NCBI RefSeq assembly: GCF_029227915.1
Contig: NC_079884.1
Coordinates: 23,994,001 to 24,058,000, forward strand
Source of the DNA: Hydractinia symbiolongicarpus
Taxonomy: Eukaryota > Cnidaria > Hydrozoa > Anthoathecata > Hydractiniidae
Reading direction: 5' to 3'
Length of the DNA: 64,000 nt
The translations under genes and the position numbers were made by a program. This document shows, one piece after another, positions 9,645-20,900 of the stretch. Under the pieces are notes generated by a model. It did not search any database and was not told where the DNA came from. It saw only the letters and a list, made by a program, of their open reading frames with translations. Position 1 is the stretch's first letter, and every line of letters begins with the position of its first letter.

Positions 9645-12194
9645 TGTACATAATGGCATTTCGTTACAAAAGCTTGATAATAAGCATACACCATGGATTT
9701 TAATAATAGGTGTAAATTACATTAAAATTGATTTAAAAAATTGTGAAATTTGGGGAACTATTTAAAGAGTGCTTCACTTTAGTTATTCAAGCTAATAGAC
9801 AACATTTTAGGTCATCTATATCTAAAAGTTTATTCATTGTGAAACCTCACTGGTGTATCATCACATTTTACTTCGATAAAATACTCTCTCAGTAAAAATA
9901 ATATTGATTTTCCCTTTTGTGGCTCAAGGCCAAATTTAGTCATCAATAAGCAAGGGAATTAGGTCAAAAACCACTTGAAAGACTTATTTGATAAAAGGGA
10001 AATAGGAGAAGTAAAGTAAGAAATTCTATTATCCACATGTCCACCACATCCCGCATTTCAGTTTGAAGCTATAAAACAATGAATAAATTTTTATACATAG
10101 ATGGCCTTTCAGATGTTTCCAGTAAATGTTATATAGACTGTGACTTCTCTGCTTTGTATTTTATACCTACTTTATTCCAATTTTTCACACTATTCTCATT
10201 CCTAATTTCTATAGTATTGTGACAAAACTTTATACACAGCACAGTTCATTGATAAAAATTGCAAGCTCTATATCATGTAAAGTCACTAGGAGATAAGCAT
10301 ATTTTTTTGGATTTTATTAATAGGTAAGCTTCTTGAATCAGCCAGGTATTTTTTCACTAACACAAACGTTTTTTAAATACTATATCATAGAAAATTACAA
10401 AGTAAACACAAACATCAGATATTTACACTGCTGATTCATGTTGAAAATGTCTTTGCAATATAACTTGCAATATTACTTAAAGCAACTGCTTCATCAATGT
10501 GTTTACGCTCTTGGAAGGTTTGTCCGCAAATCCAAACACATTCTCAATTCTTGAAATTTTTCCTATTTCGAACAAAGTTCCTGTCTTTTTTTGTTAATTC
10601 AAAATATTATGTCTCTCGCTTGTTAGAATTAAAGGATGTATTGAAAAATCAACTGAGTATAAAGGAGAAGGTATTTGTTCAATAGCATATATTCTACTAC
10701 TTTCTATCTTTTAAGTACTTTTTGAACTGCTTGTAAATTTTTATAGTGACTATATAAATCTTTTGGATAAATCTCTCCCAGGACAAAGGAGAAATAAATA
10801 TTTTATTTGTGAATTACATGACGCATATTTTGGACATGTTTTTTGCTAGTCAAATATAATCAATGTCTTTTTCTATACCCTGCTATTTTTCAAACTGAGA
10901 AATAAAGTATAGTTTAGAATATGTCTAAACTAAAAATCTGCTTCGTTATAAATAGTATTTGTGGAAAGTATAAAATGAACATACAGCTACAGAATACAGC
11001 TTTTTGCAATGGGAATACCACTCCCAAATCATTTTTACGTTTAGAAGAAGCCCTTTTAAAATTTATTTTTTATAATTTTTCAAATGTTGTTTTTTATTTT
11101 TGAAAAAGTTTGCCAGCACATTTTCACAACATTACTGCTATCATATAATGTGATTTTTTTACTGTTCAGGAACACCATAAAATATATTTACATTATTTTG
11201 TAGCAGGAAAAAGTTTATCCCCGCGTCAGCAAAACGACTCTTTTCTTACGCGCATATTAACTTAAATTATGTCGCAAATAACAAGGGGAAGATAGTAAAA
11301 TGCTTTATTATGTAAACTCTGGTATTATTTTTTCGAGCAAAATGTTTGTGCGTAATTTCTGCGTTATATTTTGCGATCAAAACGAATAAGAATTAGTATG
11401 CGTAAAATTCAGACGGACATTCAAAATGTTTTCCTTGCCTGACTGATTAGCAATGTGATATTTCGCAGACCAGAATGTATGAAAACCAACTTGTGTACTC
11501 CCTGTACAAAAGTGGTAAGTTTTTATACCATCATCAGATAACTGGAGGCTTTTATTTAATTTTTCAGTTAACCTGTACCTAGCTCCTAATCAATGATGGA
11601 ATTGGCACGAATAGAGTGTTATGTAAATCCTTTTTTTTCCATCTTACGCCTTTTACATATTTGCAGTTCTTAGTGGGCATGTAAATTGCTAGTAAGCGTT
11701 CTCGTTTCCAGGAGTCTTTGTTAGTTTTTGTGTTCATTTTGTCGCATTTTTGGGTGTATATCGTAATTATTTTTGAAAAGACAAGCTTGATCAAAGGCCA
11801 TGTCAAGCGTGTTTTCTTCATCCTAGTAGTTGCGCTATGGAGGTTGAGGTTGTCGACTGATTACATGGTAATAGTTCATACAAAAGAAACGCACTAGGCA
11901 GCTTATTTCCTCAATTTACTCCAGGGGCGGATGCCTAGGCAGAATTTGCCAATGCCAAAATCATGTGTATCTAAAACTAGTAATTGGTCTAAACGCAACG
12001 CATAAGGTTCCTTTGCGCCAGGATACGAGCTATTAATTTTATCTGCATTCAGGAGTATTAGCTGAGGCTTGACTCTCCTCGATGTTCCTTTCCAAAGTAC
12101 TATGGTTTTCACGGTAGTCGAACTACATATTACCACATTTCGCTGACTGTTGCTCTCGATTCCTTTGTCTTCTGCTTAGTCGACTTCGGCGGCC
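9645..12194. other. Noncoding region downstream of the PITP gene
   Basis: AT-rich. An AATAAA lies near 10082 and could serve the PITP transcript. Short ORFs here show no domain or coding-like composition. Confidence 0.4.
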
Positions 12195-12329
12195 GCCAAA
12201 GTGTGGACTTTTGAACCCTCTTAAAACAAAAGAATTGTGACGTCAAGAAGAATCTCGCCGAAGTGTGGACTTTTGGATTCTCTTAGAACAAAATAATTTT
12301 TGACGTCGAGAAGAATCTCGCCGAAGTCG
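12195..12329. repeat. Two-unit tandem repeat (~62 bp)
   Basis: GCCRAAGTGTGGACTTTTG opens each unit (12195 and 12257) and AAGAATCTC closes it. A third unit starts at 12320 and breaks off. Confidence 0.75.
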
Positions 12330-12378
12330 TCAAAATTTACGGTAACAGAGAGAAGTTAGCTAATCCCAGCCAGAGTTA

Positions 12379-12655
12379 AGGGGGATTTTCACGAAGCGAA
12401 TTGAGTGGCGAATTGTATCTGAGCATGCGCAGTTTTGTTTGTTATGATTTTGCATCGAAATATTCGCCTTGCTGAAAAGTAGAAACAGTTCCTACTTTTT
12501 CGCGGCTAAAGGTTTCGCTGCTACTTTTAGACCAATCAGAACACTGTTAACCAATGTAAACAATGCATTTGGCGTCTAATTTAATTTGATGTGAAAATTA
12601 AAAAGCGAATTCGCCGTTGAATTAGCCGTTCAATTCGCTTCGTGAAAATCCCCCT
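12379..12655. mobile_element. 277-bp palindromic MITE with TTA target duplication
   Basis: AGGGGGATTTTCACGAAGCG at the left end is inverted at the right end (CGCTTCGTGAAAATCCCCCT), and the similarity continues inward through the GAATTGA/TCAATTC bases. TTA lies outside both ends (12376-12378, 12656-12658), which fits a PIF/Harbinger-type MITE. No coding capacity. Confidence 0.7.
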
Positions 12656-12658
12656 TTA

Positions 12659-13612
12659 CATACTTTACTTTATTACAGCTAATATATCTTAACAGAATCC
12701 TTCCAGCAATTTGTGCTTTTCTTTCATTCCACATAAGAAACTTTTGGTATCAAACGTACGAAAGTACTGTAGATATTTTTTGTTTGTTTGTTAATGATGA
12801 TTTTTGGAAAAGCCCTGGGCAGAGTCAAAGGTCCGGAGGACCGTTAAACGACGATTACCACTATCCTGACAACAAATATGGTAGCAAATAATTATAAACA
12901 AGTGCAATCGCTATTGCTCCACGTGTATGAATGAAGTGGAGGTCGAACAAGATTATCCAACTGCTCTTATTGTTGCTAATAATCTTGTAATGTCAATATA
13001 CATAGGTCATAAGCAAATGCTCACTCCCTCTTCCTCATGAATTTTTCAAGTTTTGCAGTTTGCACAAAGGGGAATGCTAATTAAATCTATTGCAATAAAC
13101 TATGAATAAAAAATAAAAAATATCTATAGCTATTCAGTTCTTAAACACAACAGTGAATTTGTGGGAATAACATGAGTTCAGCGTGTGCTGAAATCTGCCA
13201 ACATCCAGCATGTTGGATCTCTGAACAGGATGCGCTTCGAAGAAAATTGACTAATCGAAGAATTGACCAAAGAATGTGTACTGATAACATTTTATTTGTC
13301 AAACCAGAAGTACAAATATGAGCAGAGAAATCAGACGATCATTGAATCCACAGGTATAAACTACGTTTTAGAATAAAGCTAGCGACAGGTGGTGTGGATG
13401 CCCTTCATGTGGATTAAATAATGTAGATAAGAGACCAATATTTTTCATGAATCACCTGCTGTGACAATGTAAGGAACCAACATATATAGCTTGCTAGCAA
13501 CTAAAGGCTGTCAGTTTATGAGTATGTTTAAATAATTAATTGAGAATATGAAAATGATGGATAACAAATTCATCTTCCCAGTTCCAATTTTATTTGTTTT
13601 GTAAGCTTGACA
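12659..13612. other. Noncoding spacer
   Basis: AT-rich DNA between two mobile elements. Nothing recognised. Confidence 0.35.
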
Positions 13613-13738
13613 TCTATATTATAATACCCGTATACGTCTGTCTGTCACGCAAAATGGTACTGCAAGTAGCGAGACACGCGCAATGCTGTATGAAAAGAAC
13701 AGGCCAACCCATGGATTTTCTCATGTGCCACTGACTAG
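13613..13738 (+). mobile_element. Mini-Helitron copy 2
   Basis: Starts TCTATATTATAATACCCG after an A and ends CTAG before a T. The 3' hairpin arms are partly mutated (CCCATGGATTTTCTCATG). Same family as 1573-1726. Confidence 0.7.
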
Positions 13739-14998
13739 TGTTTTACTAGCTATTATATTGTTTTTTTACTAGTGATAAGGCAAGCATAAGGTATTTGCAT
13801 TAATATGCCCCTCAAGGAAATTAACCAAAAAGCAATAAATGTAATTCTACTCCATGAATTAGATTGGCATCATTAAATCTATCTGCAAACGTGACCGTAT
13901 TTACAAGTCTTATATAAAGCCTAAGGACACTCTGTCTAAATCCTCCCTTCACGAGAGGTATAAACTGTACCACAACCTTTTTGTGACTTTGTGGAGGCGA
14001 TGCAAAAAAATGTTTTATTTTAATTACTTCAGCAGTAACCTGAAAAACATTTGCAAGGTTTGGAAAGGCATTGAGTCTATTATTTCTGTCAAGTCTGCAA
14101 ACGTTTCTGGTCGTACATTAACATGGATGGTAATAATATCTCTGATCCTTGTGTGGTCTCTAATATTTTTAATGACTATTTATCCTCCATACCTGACTCA
14201 ATTCAATTTAAAATTCCTCCCTTACATAAACATTTTTCACAATTTTTTTTATAAGTAATAAACTTGTTTCTTTTTTTCTGTCTCCAACTGATCTTAATGA
14301 AGTGGCATCCTGCATCTCCTCTTTTTGCTATGATGTTTTTCCAACACAACTGAAAATTGCAAAGATGATTCCTGTACACGGAAAGGATCCAAACTTGATT
14401 TCACTAACTACAGACCAATCTCCTTGTTATCTAAACATAAGGAACTTTTTGAAAAATTGATATACAAACTTGTGTATCAGTTAACCCAGCACAAAAGTTT
14501 GTATTCTCATCAGTTTGGATTCTGTAATAAATCCTCCACTGTACAAACTCTTCAAAACATTTGCTAAAACATTATGGGTGCTCTAAATACTGGCCAGTTT
14601 GCTTGTGATGTTTTCATTGGTCTACACAAGGCTACTGATACTGTTAATCATGAAATTCTTTTAAAAAAACTTTTTCATTATGGTTACCCTTAACTTAACA
14701 TTCTTATCTTAGTAATAGACAACAGATTGTTTCAATTATTAAATTCAATTCTGGGTACAAATTTATTATGCATGGTGTCCCTCAAGGATCTAAGCTAGGC
14801 CCCTTTGTTTCCCATTTACATTAATGATTTGCATGTGGCAATGAAATGCTCCCTGATGGCACCAACTTGATTTGCTTTGATAAATCATTAAAATCCCTTT
14901 CAAAGAGAACCAACGCTGACCTTAAATTACTTTTACAATGGCTCAGTGCCAACAAAATATTGTTGAATGCAAGTAAAACAGAATACGTATTGTTTAAG

Positions 14999-16623
14999 CA
15001 CTTTGATACCTTTGCCTCTGATACAATTAATCATAGCCTACTTATTACGAAGCTTCATGCCTATGGTTTTGCTAAAAGTACTTTGCATTTCATTTATTCT
15101 TATCTTAGCAACCGTTTTCAACAAACCAGGATAAACTCTGTTGTTAGTACTTGGCGTTCTCTTCTTGTTGGAGTTTCTGAAGGATCTATTCTAGGTCCTC
15201 CATTTTTCAATATCTCTATCAATGATATTTTGTTTTTATTTTTGTTCGTCTCACTTTCACAAATTTGTAATTTTGCTGACAATAATACTTTATATGCTTG
15301 TGGCAATACCATAGATAAAGTTAAAATAATTTTACTCACAGATTTATCTATATTACATACATAGTAAATTAGTTTAATGAAAACTTTTATCTCATTAATT
15401 TATATAAGTATCAATATATTACGATGGGAATTATTGACAATTTTATTTCTTTTGAAGGTCAGACTATTACCATAATGCTTCGAATAAATGCCCCCTTCTT
15501 TTAAACACCCCTTGAATAGGTGCCCCTCCATTTCAGTCATTTTTTAAATAAACGCCCACCTCGAACAGACGCCCACCTCTAATAGACGCCCCTCCTTCAG
15601 AAGGGGTCTTTATTCGAGGCGATAGTAAAAGTATACTTCCTTACTTCCTTTTTTCCTAAATCTTAGATTTAAGGTTTGAAATTTACTTTTTCGCTTTTGA
15701 AGTTCATTGTGTCAAACATGTGAATGTCTTTTATTTTCTGTTGTGAAGATATATATTATAGTTATCCTTAAAAACTGCAAAAGGACAAAGTGTATTAATA
15801 TGTAAATGCCCCCTCTTTTAAACGCCCCCCCCCCCAAATAGACGCCCCCAAAAATGTCAAAAAATTTAATAAAAGCCCTGGGCGTTTATTCGAAGCATTA
15901 CGGTATGTGGAGTTCGACAGTTGAATTGCTCGATATTATGATTGATACAAAACTAAAATTTGCTGCACACATTAGAAACATTTTTTCTAAAGCCAGTAGG
16001 AAGCTAATATTCTTCAGAGAATTTCCTTGTATATTTCTCCAAGAAAGAGGAAACTTCTTTTATTACCTTTATTCTTTTTCAGTTCTCCTATTGTCCTTTG
16101 GTATGGATTTTTTGTGGATATGTGCAATCATACACATAAAGGTTGTCTATGCATAGTTAATAATGATACTCTAGTTTTGATGGTCTTCTTAGTTTATCCT
16201 GAAATAGTAATTCCATCCACGTTATTAACTTAGGAAGTCTTATGAAGGAATTATATAAATTTTTAAATGGAATGTTGCCTAGTTTTGTGTCGGAAATTTT
16301 TTGCATTAGAGAAAATAATTATAGCTTACGTAATTTTAATCTGATAAAGCGCTCGACATACCACACACTATCATATAGTTTGAATAGTCTTGTTAATCGC
16401 ACAGGAATTTTATGGTTATCTGTCCCATCTTCCGTCAAAAACTCTCCTTTGCTTTGCCGTTCCATACGGTCCTGGAAGGGCACTGATTGCTTTATGCAAA
16501 ATATGTAACCCAGTGCTAAGATTTTGTTGAGCATTATTATGCATTTTTTTTTTGTTTGTTTGTTTTTTAGTCAATTTAAATTATTGTTTGTGTGTGTGTT
16601 TTCTAAACTACTGTGAAATTGAC
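14999..16623 (+). mobile_element. LINE B fragment nested in LINE A
   Basis: A second LINE family begins abruptly inside LINE A's frame: DTINHSLLITKLHAYGFAKS (motif A region), GVSEGSILGP, then a mutated FADNN where the catalytic FADD should be. It continues as SSTVELLDIMIDTKLKFAAHI after a MITE and ends with the LINE C-terminal pattern (RTGILWLSVPSSVKNSPL). TTTAAG at 14993-14998 and again at 16624-16629 could be the target duplication. It is the same family as the LINE at 53.7-55.1 kb. 5' truncated and internally rearranged, hence dead. Confidence 0.6.
15470..15903. mobile_element. 434-bp MITE inserted in LINE B, TA target site
   Basis: CCATAATGCTTCGAATAAA at the left is inverted as TTTATTCGAAGCATTACGG at the right, flanked by TA on both sides (15468-15469, 15904-15905). 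The inside has repeated AAACGCCC/TAGACGCCCC units. LINE B coding sequence resumes right after it. A Tc1/mariner or pogo-type non-autonomous element is likely. Confidence 0.7.
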
Positions 16624-17573
16624 TTTAAGGAAGGAAATAAAAAAAAGCCCAAGCTTTAACCTTAAACTTTTCATCAACGGCAAAAAAATTTTTCCCGGTG
16701 CTTGTATTAAATACCTTGACATACATTTAGACTTTAATCTAAGTTGGAAATTTCAGATCAATGATGTTGCTATCAAACTCAAGAGGGCTAATAGAGCAAT
16801 AACTCCGCGACTTGGTTCCTCAACGTATCCTGAGTAGTCTATCATGCAATTTTTGGCGGTCACTTGCAATATTGTAGTGGAATCTGGAGCCACCCTGTTA
16901 ATTGTTTTGTAAACTGCATAAACATTCTGCAGCATTTCGCTGTCAGCCTCATGTCTTTTCAACAACGTAATGCCCCCTCAAATCCTCTATTTATTAAACC
17001 TGGTATTCTAAAATTCTGTGACTTGCTTTACCTAAAAATGGTATATTTTTTCACAATTCGTATCGTGAAAATCTCCCTGAGACACTTCTTGGTACTTTCA
17101 ATATTGACATTACCCACTCTCATAGCACTCGTAGCTCTGTTCTTGGATTATTAAATCTCTCTCGCCTCCAAGAAATCATTTGGTTCTAAATCAATTCGAT
17201 ACCAGTGCGTTTCTTCCTGGAATTTTTCACAAGGCTTCCTCCCCTCTAAACAATTTGTCTCTCTCATCACTAGTAGGCTTAAATTATGCCTAACAAAAAA
17301 TTTCCTCTTATTGTATAGCCTATAGCCACCTATATTTTGTATTTGGAATTATGATGTATATATATATATATAATTCTCTTTCTCATCTTATTTTTTTCAT
17401 TTTTTTGCTTTTTATTCTTTATTTTTCTATGATTGTTTACTTTTATTCTTGTGATTCTTGTTATCTTTTTGTACTGAAGGGTGGCCATCATCTTGTCATA
17501 GCTCCCCAAGCTACTAATGGTGGTATCCCTATCTTAATAACACTAGAAATAATAATATAGTAATATAATAATA

Positions 17574-17702
17574 CTAGTCGGTGGCTCGTGGAAAAATCCA
17601 CGGGCTCACCCGTCCTTTCAATATCTCATTGTGTGCGTCTCACTACTTGCGGTACCATTTTGCGTGAGAGATAGACAGACGTATACGGGTATTATAATAT
17701 AG
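17574..17702 (-). mobile_element. Mini-Helitron copy 3
   Basis: The minus-strand element ends in the perfect hairpin CCCGTGGA/TCCACGGG then CTAG (17574-17577). The 5' terminus has lost the exact TC. It lies in the presumed 3' UTR of LINE A. Confidence 0.65.
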
Positions 17703-17925
17703 TTAAAATAATACTATTTCCTCTTGTTTTAATTTTATTTGCTTGACTCAAATGTAGTTATTACGGTCAAATAAATATAATTCATTCAATTCATTTATTC
17801 ATTAATTTCTTTCATGTTACTTTCATGAATATGAATTTTGTACCCCATTAATATCCTGGAATAAGGTAACCTAAAAAATTACAGTGCGGTGATTTGTGAA
17901 GAATTCTCAATGTATTAACATTGTG

Positions 17926-20900
17926 ATGTTAGAAGATTGTAATATTTATGAATTTTGTAAGTCAGTAGGAATTGATTTAACATGGATTTTTTATACAGGT
18001 TCTCTTCCAACATATAATATCTTGAACTTGCTTGAACATGGATTTCCAATTTCTGAGGATGACAGTGATGAAGAGGACAATCATGTATCAAAAATGCCAC
18101 AATGGTCTGCCTTCCACGTAGAGCAATTTAAAAAGTATTTTATCATGTCTTCTAAGTCTAAGTTTTTTTTTACTTTATAAATATTTATGTCCAGTGTGAG
18201 CATGCATTATTTGATTTAAAATATATATTTTGACATCCTTGAACTAAGTAAACTGGCCAAAGGAGTATGTAATTATCCAACAATACAGAATAGTGTTTAT
18301 ATTCATATTAACATTTTATTACTATTATTATTATTTATATTTATTTATATTATTTTATTTTTCATCTTCTTATAGTGTTTTGGATAGTGCCCAACCACAA
18401 TCTCCTCAATCAGCATCAGCAAAATGTTTGGAGAGACTGTATTTACGTCAGAAAGAGATCGAAACAGAAGAAAGAAAAAATACTAATGAAATAATCAACT
18501 TCAAAACATTGCATTTAGACGATGCGTTTTGTATAAATGATGATTTTGATAAAGTTTACGTATTTATTCCTGGTAAAAAGGTATGGATATGGATATTTCC
18601 ATTTTAGTCATTTTTGTTATATATATTTACTAAAATTTAAATTATTTCCAGGTGGTTTTTGAAATATTGTGTGAATTAAGTCAAGTTGTAACTGTTAATC
18701 AAGAACATCTTTTGTTGCAATATTGTTTTCTCTATTAAAATTTAAAATGTAAGAATTTTCTTTTTGATCACACATTATTTGTTTTCAGGCGTGTAATAAA
18801 TTTTTTCTCATTGAAATATATATTTTTTCACATAATATGTAAATCTTTACTGTTTTACTGTATTTTCTAACGAAGTTAATAATTTTTTATTTCAGTCTAA
18901 AAGACAAAAAACAAATGTCAGGTATGTGTCTGGTCTTGCATATACCAATTTATGCATGTTATTTGTAGCTATGTAAAATCAAATGGATTTTAATTGAACT
19001 TTTAGACTAGATGAGGACAAGACAATGAAGGTGAAAGTAATAGACGGTGACACCTTACCTGCAGACACAAATGACTATGATGGGGTAGGTTGGAGAAGCT
19101 GAATATCAAAAATATTTTTGGTTAATTATTAATATAAACTTGGAGTTTAAATAAATTCGTCACATCTAAGAAGAGGCTGTAGGACCAGCGTAGGGACAAA
19201 TATATAATTTTACTGGAATTAACCTGGAAAAGATAGAAAATCCCATGTGTTTCGTTTGTCGTTTTTATAATTGTATTGGCATCTTTGAGTTCTAATCGGT
19301 TTTCATTTTCGTTTGAAACGAACTGATTTAGTCTGCTTTTATGCTCTTGTTAACATTTTATTTTATTCGTTCTGTTTTTAAGCTTTTGCTTTTTAAATAA
19401 GTGATTTTAAGATAATCCTTCACGATCTAGCATCGTGAATTTTGATGTAAAAAATATCTGTAATGATGATATGCTAATATACCTAGTTACAGGAGAGGCG
19501 GAGGATGCGAAGTCAACCTAACCGACATAAGTCACCGGAACGTTTACCACGGATCTTGAACAAAGATTCGTTAGAAAACTTTGAGTAAGGAGTTTCTCTT
19601 TAATTTTTCACACTTTGCCAAGCTCAAATCATATTTTTGTTGCATAAAGTGACTATAGAATTGCTTCTATATTCATTTTGTTAGCTCTAAATTCAAGCTA
19701 AATTTTCACTCAAGAATATAACGGAACAGAAGTAAACAAGAAAAATATATTAGAATTAATATACTGCATGATTTTTATATTTTTTATGGTTTTATCAATC
19801 AATCAGATTCTTTTAATCATAAGTGCTCGATCCGATTCTTTTCGTTCTATTCTTGAGTGGAAATTCGCCACCATTTAACATTTTATCTTGACTGCAATGA
19901 TGACATTCAAAACAGTTGTAAGTAACAGAAAGTTTTAACATTCCATCCTAACAGTTAGCTCTCCCCCCCCCCCCCCCCCCCCTACTTACTATGTCACATT
20001 ACCCGCTATAGATACGTATATCATTACTCTAACTTGCTTGCCTGCCACACAAGCCGATAAGCGGTCAGTAGATGGCTCTAAATGGCTGACAACACCAAAT
20101 TTGAAGTGCGCCGGAAGGGAGACTCGAACCTGCAACCTTATGATTACAAGTCGACAGCGTTACCACTACCATCTTCGCCTCGGACAAACTCTTAATAGAT
20201 GGATTGGAACTTGATTATTAAAATTTTAAAAATGATTTTGCACACCTGAGAAAACATACCAACAATGTCTTCGATGTTGGGTCAAATATAAATATGCAAT
20301 TGAAAGTATGTTTTTAACACTTCTGTGTCTTGTTTAGCCTGTTGCATCTGTTGGATTATCCTGTAGAAAGTTATATGCTGACAGAGACACGAGAAAGGTA
20401 AAAAAATGTATAATTCTGTACATTAATATATATATCAATAGTGGTGGCTCTTGTTCATTACACATTTTAAAAACCATGGTATACCTTATTGGTGAAATAA
20501 AAGTCCGCAAAAGGTGACCAAATTTTGCTAAATAACTAATATTTTTTACTGGCTAATAATAATTTATTTTTTTGACAACTGACAACCTTTCTGGCCGTTT
20601 TAATTTTTGCTGATTTACCAAATTAATATCTATGATGCCATAACGGTAATAAAAGATATTTTATTTGCGGTACTTAGGAAGCTTATGAGCAGGGTTACTT
20701 ATACTAATATAGCTCACATATGCACCGTTGTTCCTATAATATAAATTACTATTCATCACTAGCATTTTCCTAAAGGACAGAATCTCCCCGCCTCCTTTCT
20801 TAATTTTGTTAATTTCTAACCCTCCCTCCTCCAACGACTAGATCTAATTCAAACCCAGCATTCACCGATTTATTGAGATGAAACTTGTTATACTTACTCG

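Larger units (their letters stand above)
13870..17800 (+). mobile_element. LINE A (CR1/L2-like), decayed and split by LINE B
   Basis: Frame-shifted reverse transcriptase remnants: a pre-RT segment like RDRIYKSYIKPKDTLSKSS near 13890, NYRPISLLSK near 14400, a motif-A-like DTVNHEILLKK near 14640 and a GVPQGS.LGP-type motif near 14775. It resumes after the LINE B insertion at 16624 with FNLKLFINGKKIFPG and IKYLDIHLDFNLSW, then a decayed C-terminus to about 17290. The 3' UTR appears to run to an ATTCA-rich tail around 17780-17810 and is itself interrupted by a mini-Helitron at 17574-17702. No intact ORF remains; boundaries are approximate. Confidence 0.65.

Noticed and set aside
14846-15364. A 172-codon intact gene
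   Set aside because: It is a chimera of two LINE families joined at the LINE B insertion point near 14999.
20107-20181. Functional tRNA-Thr gene on the minus strand
   Set aside because: Anticodon and acceptor stems are mismatched and an extra SINE body follows, so it is a tRNA-derived repeat.
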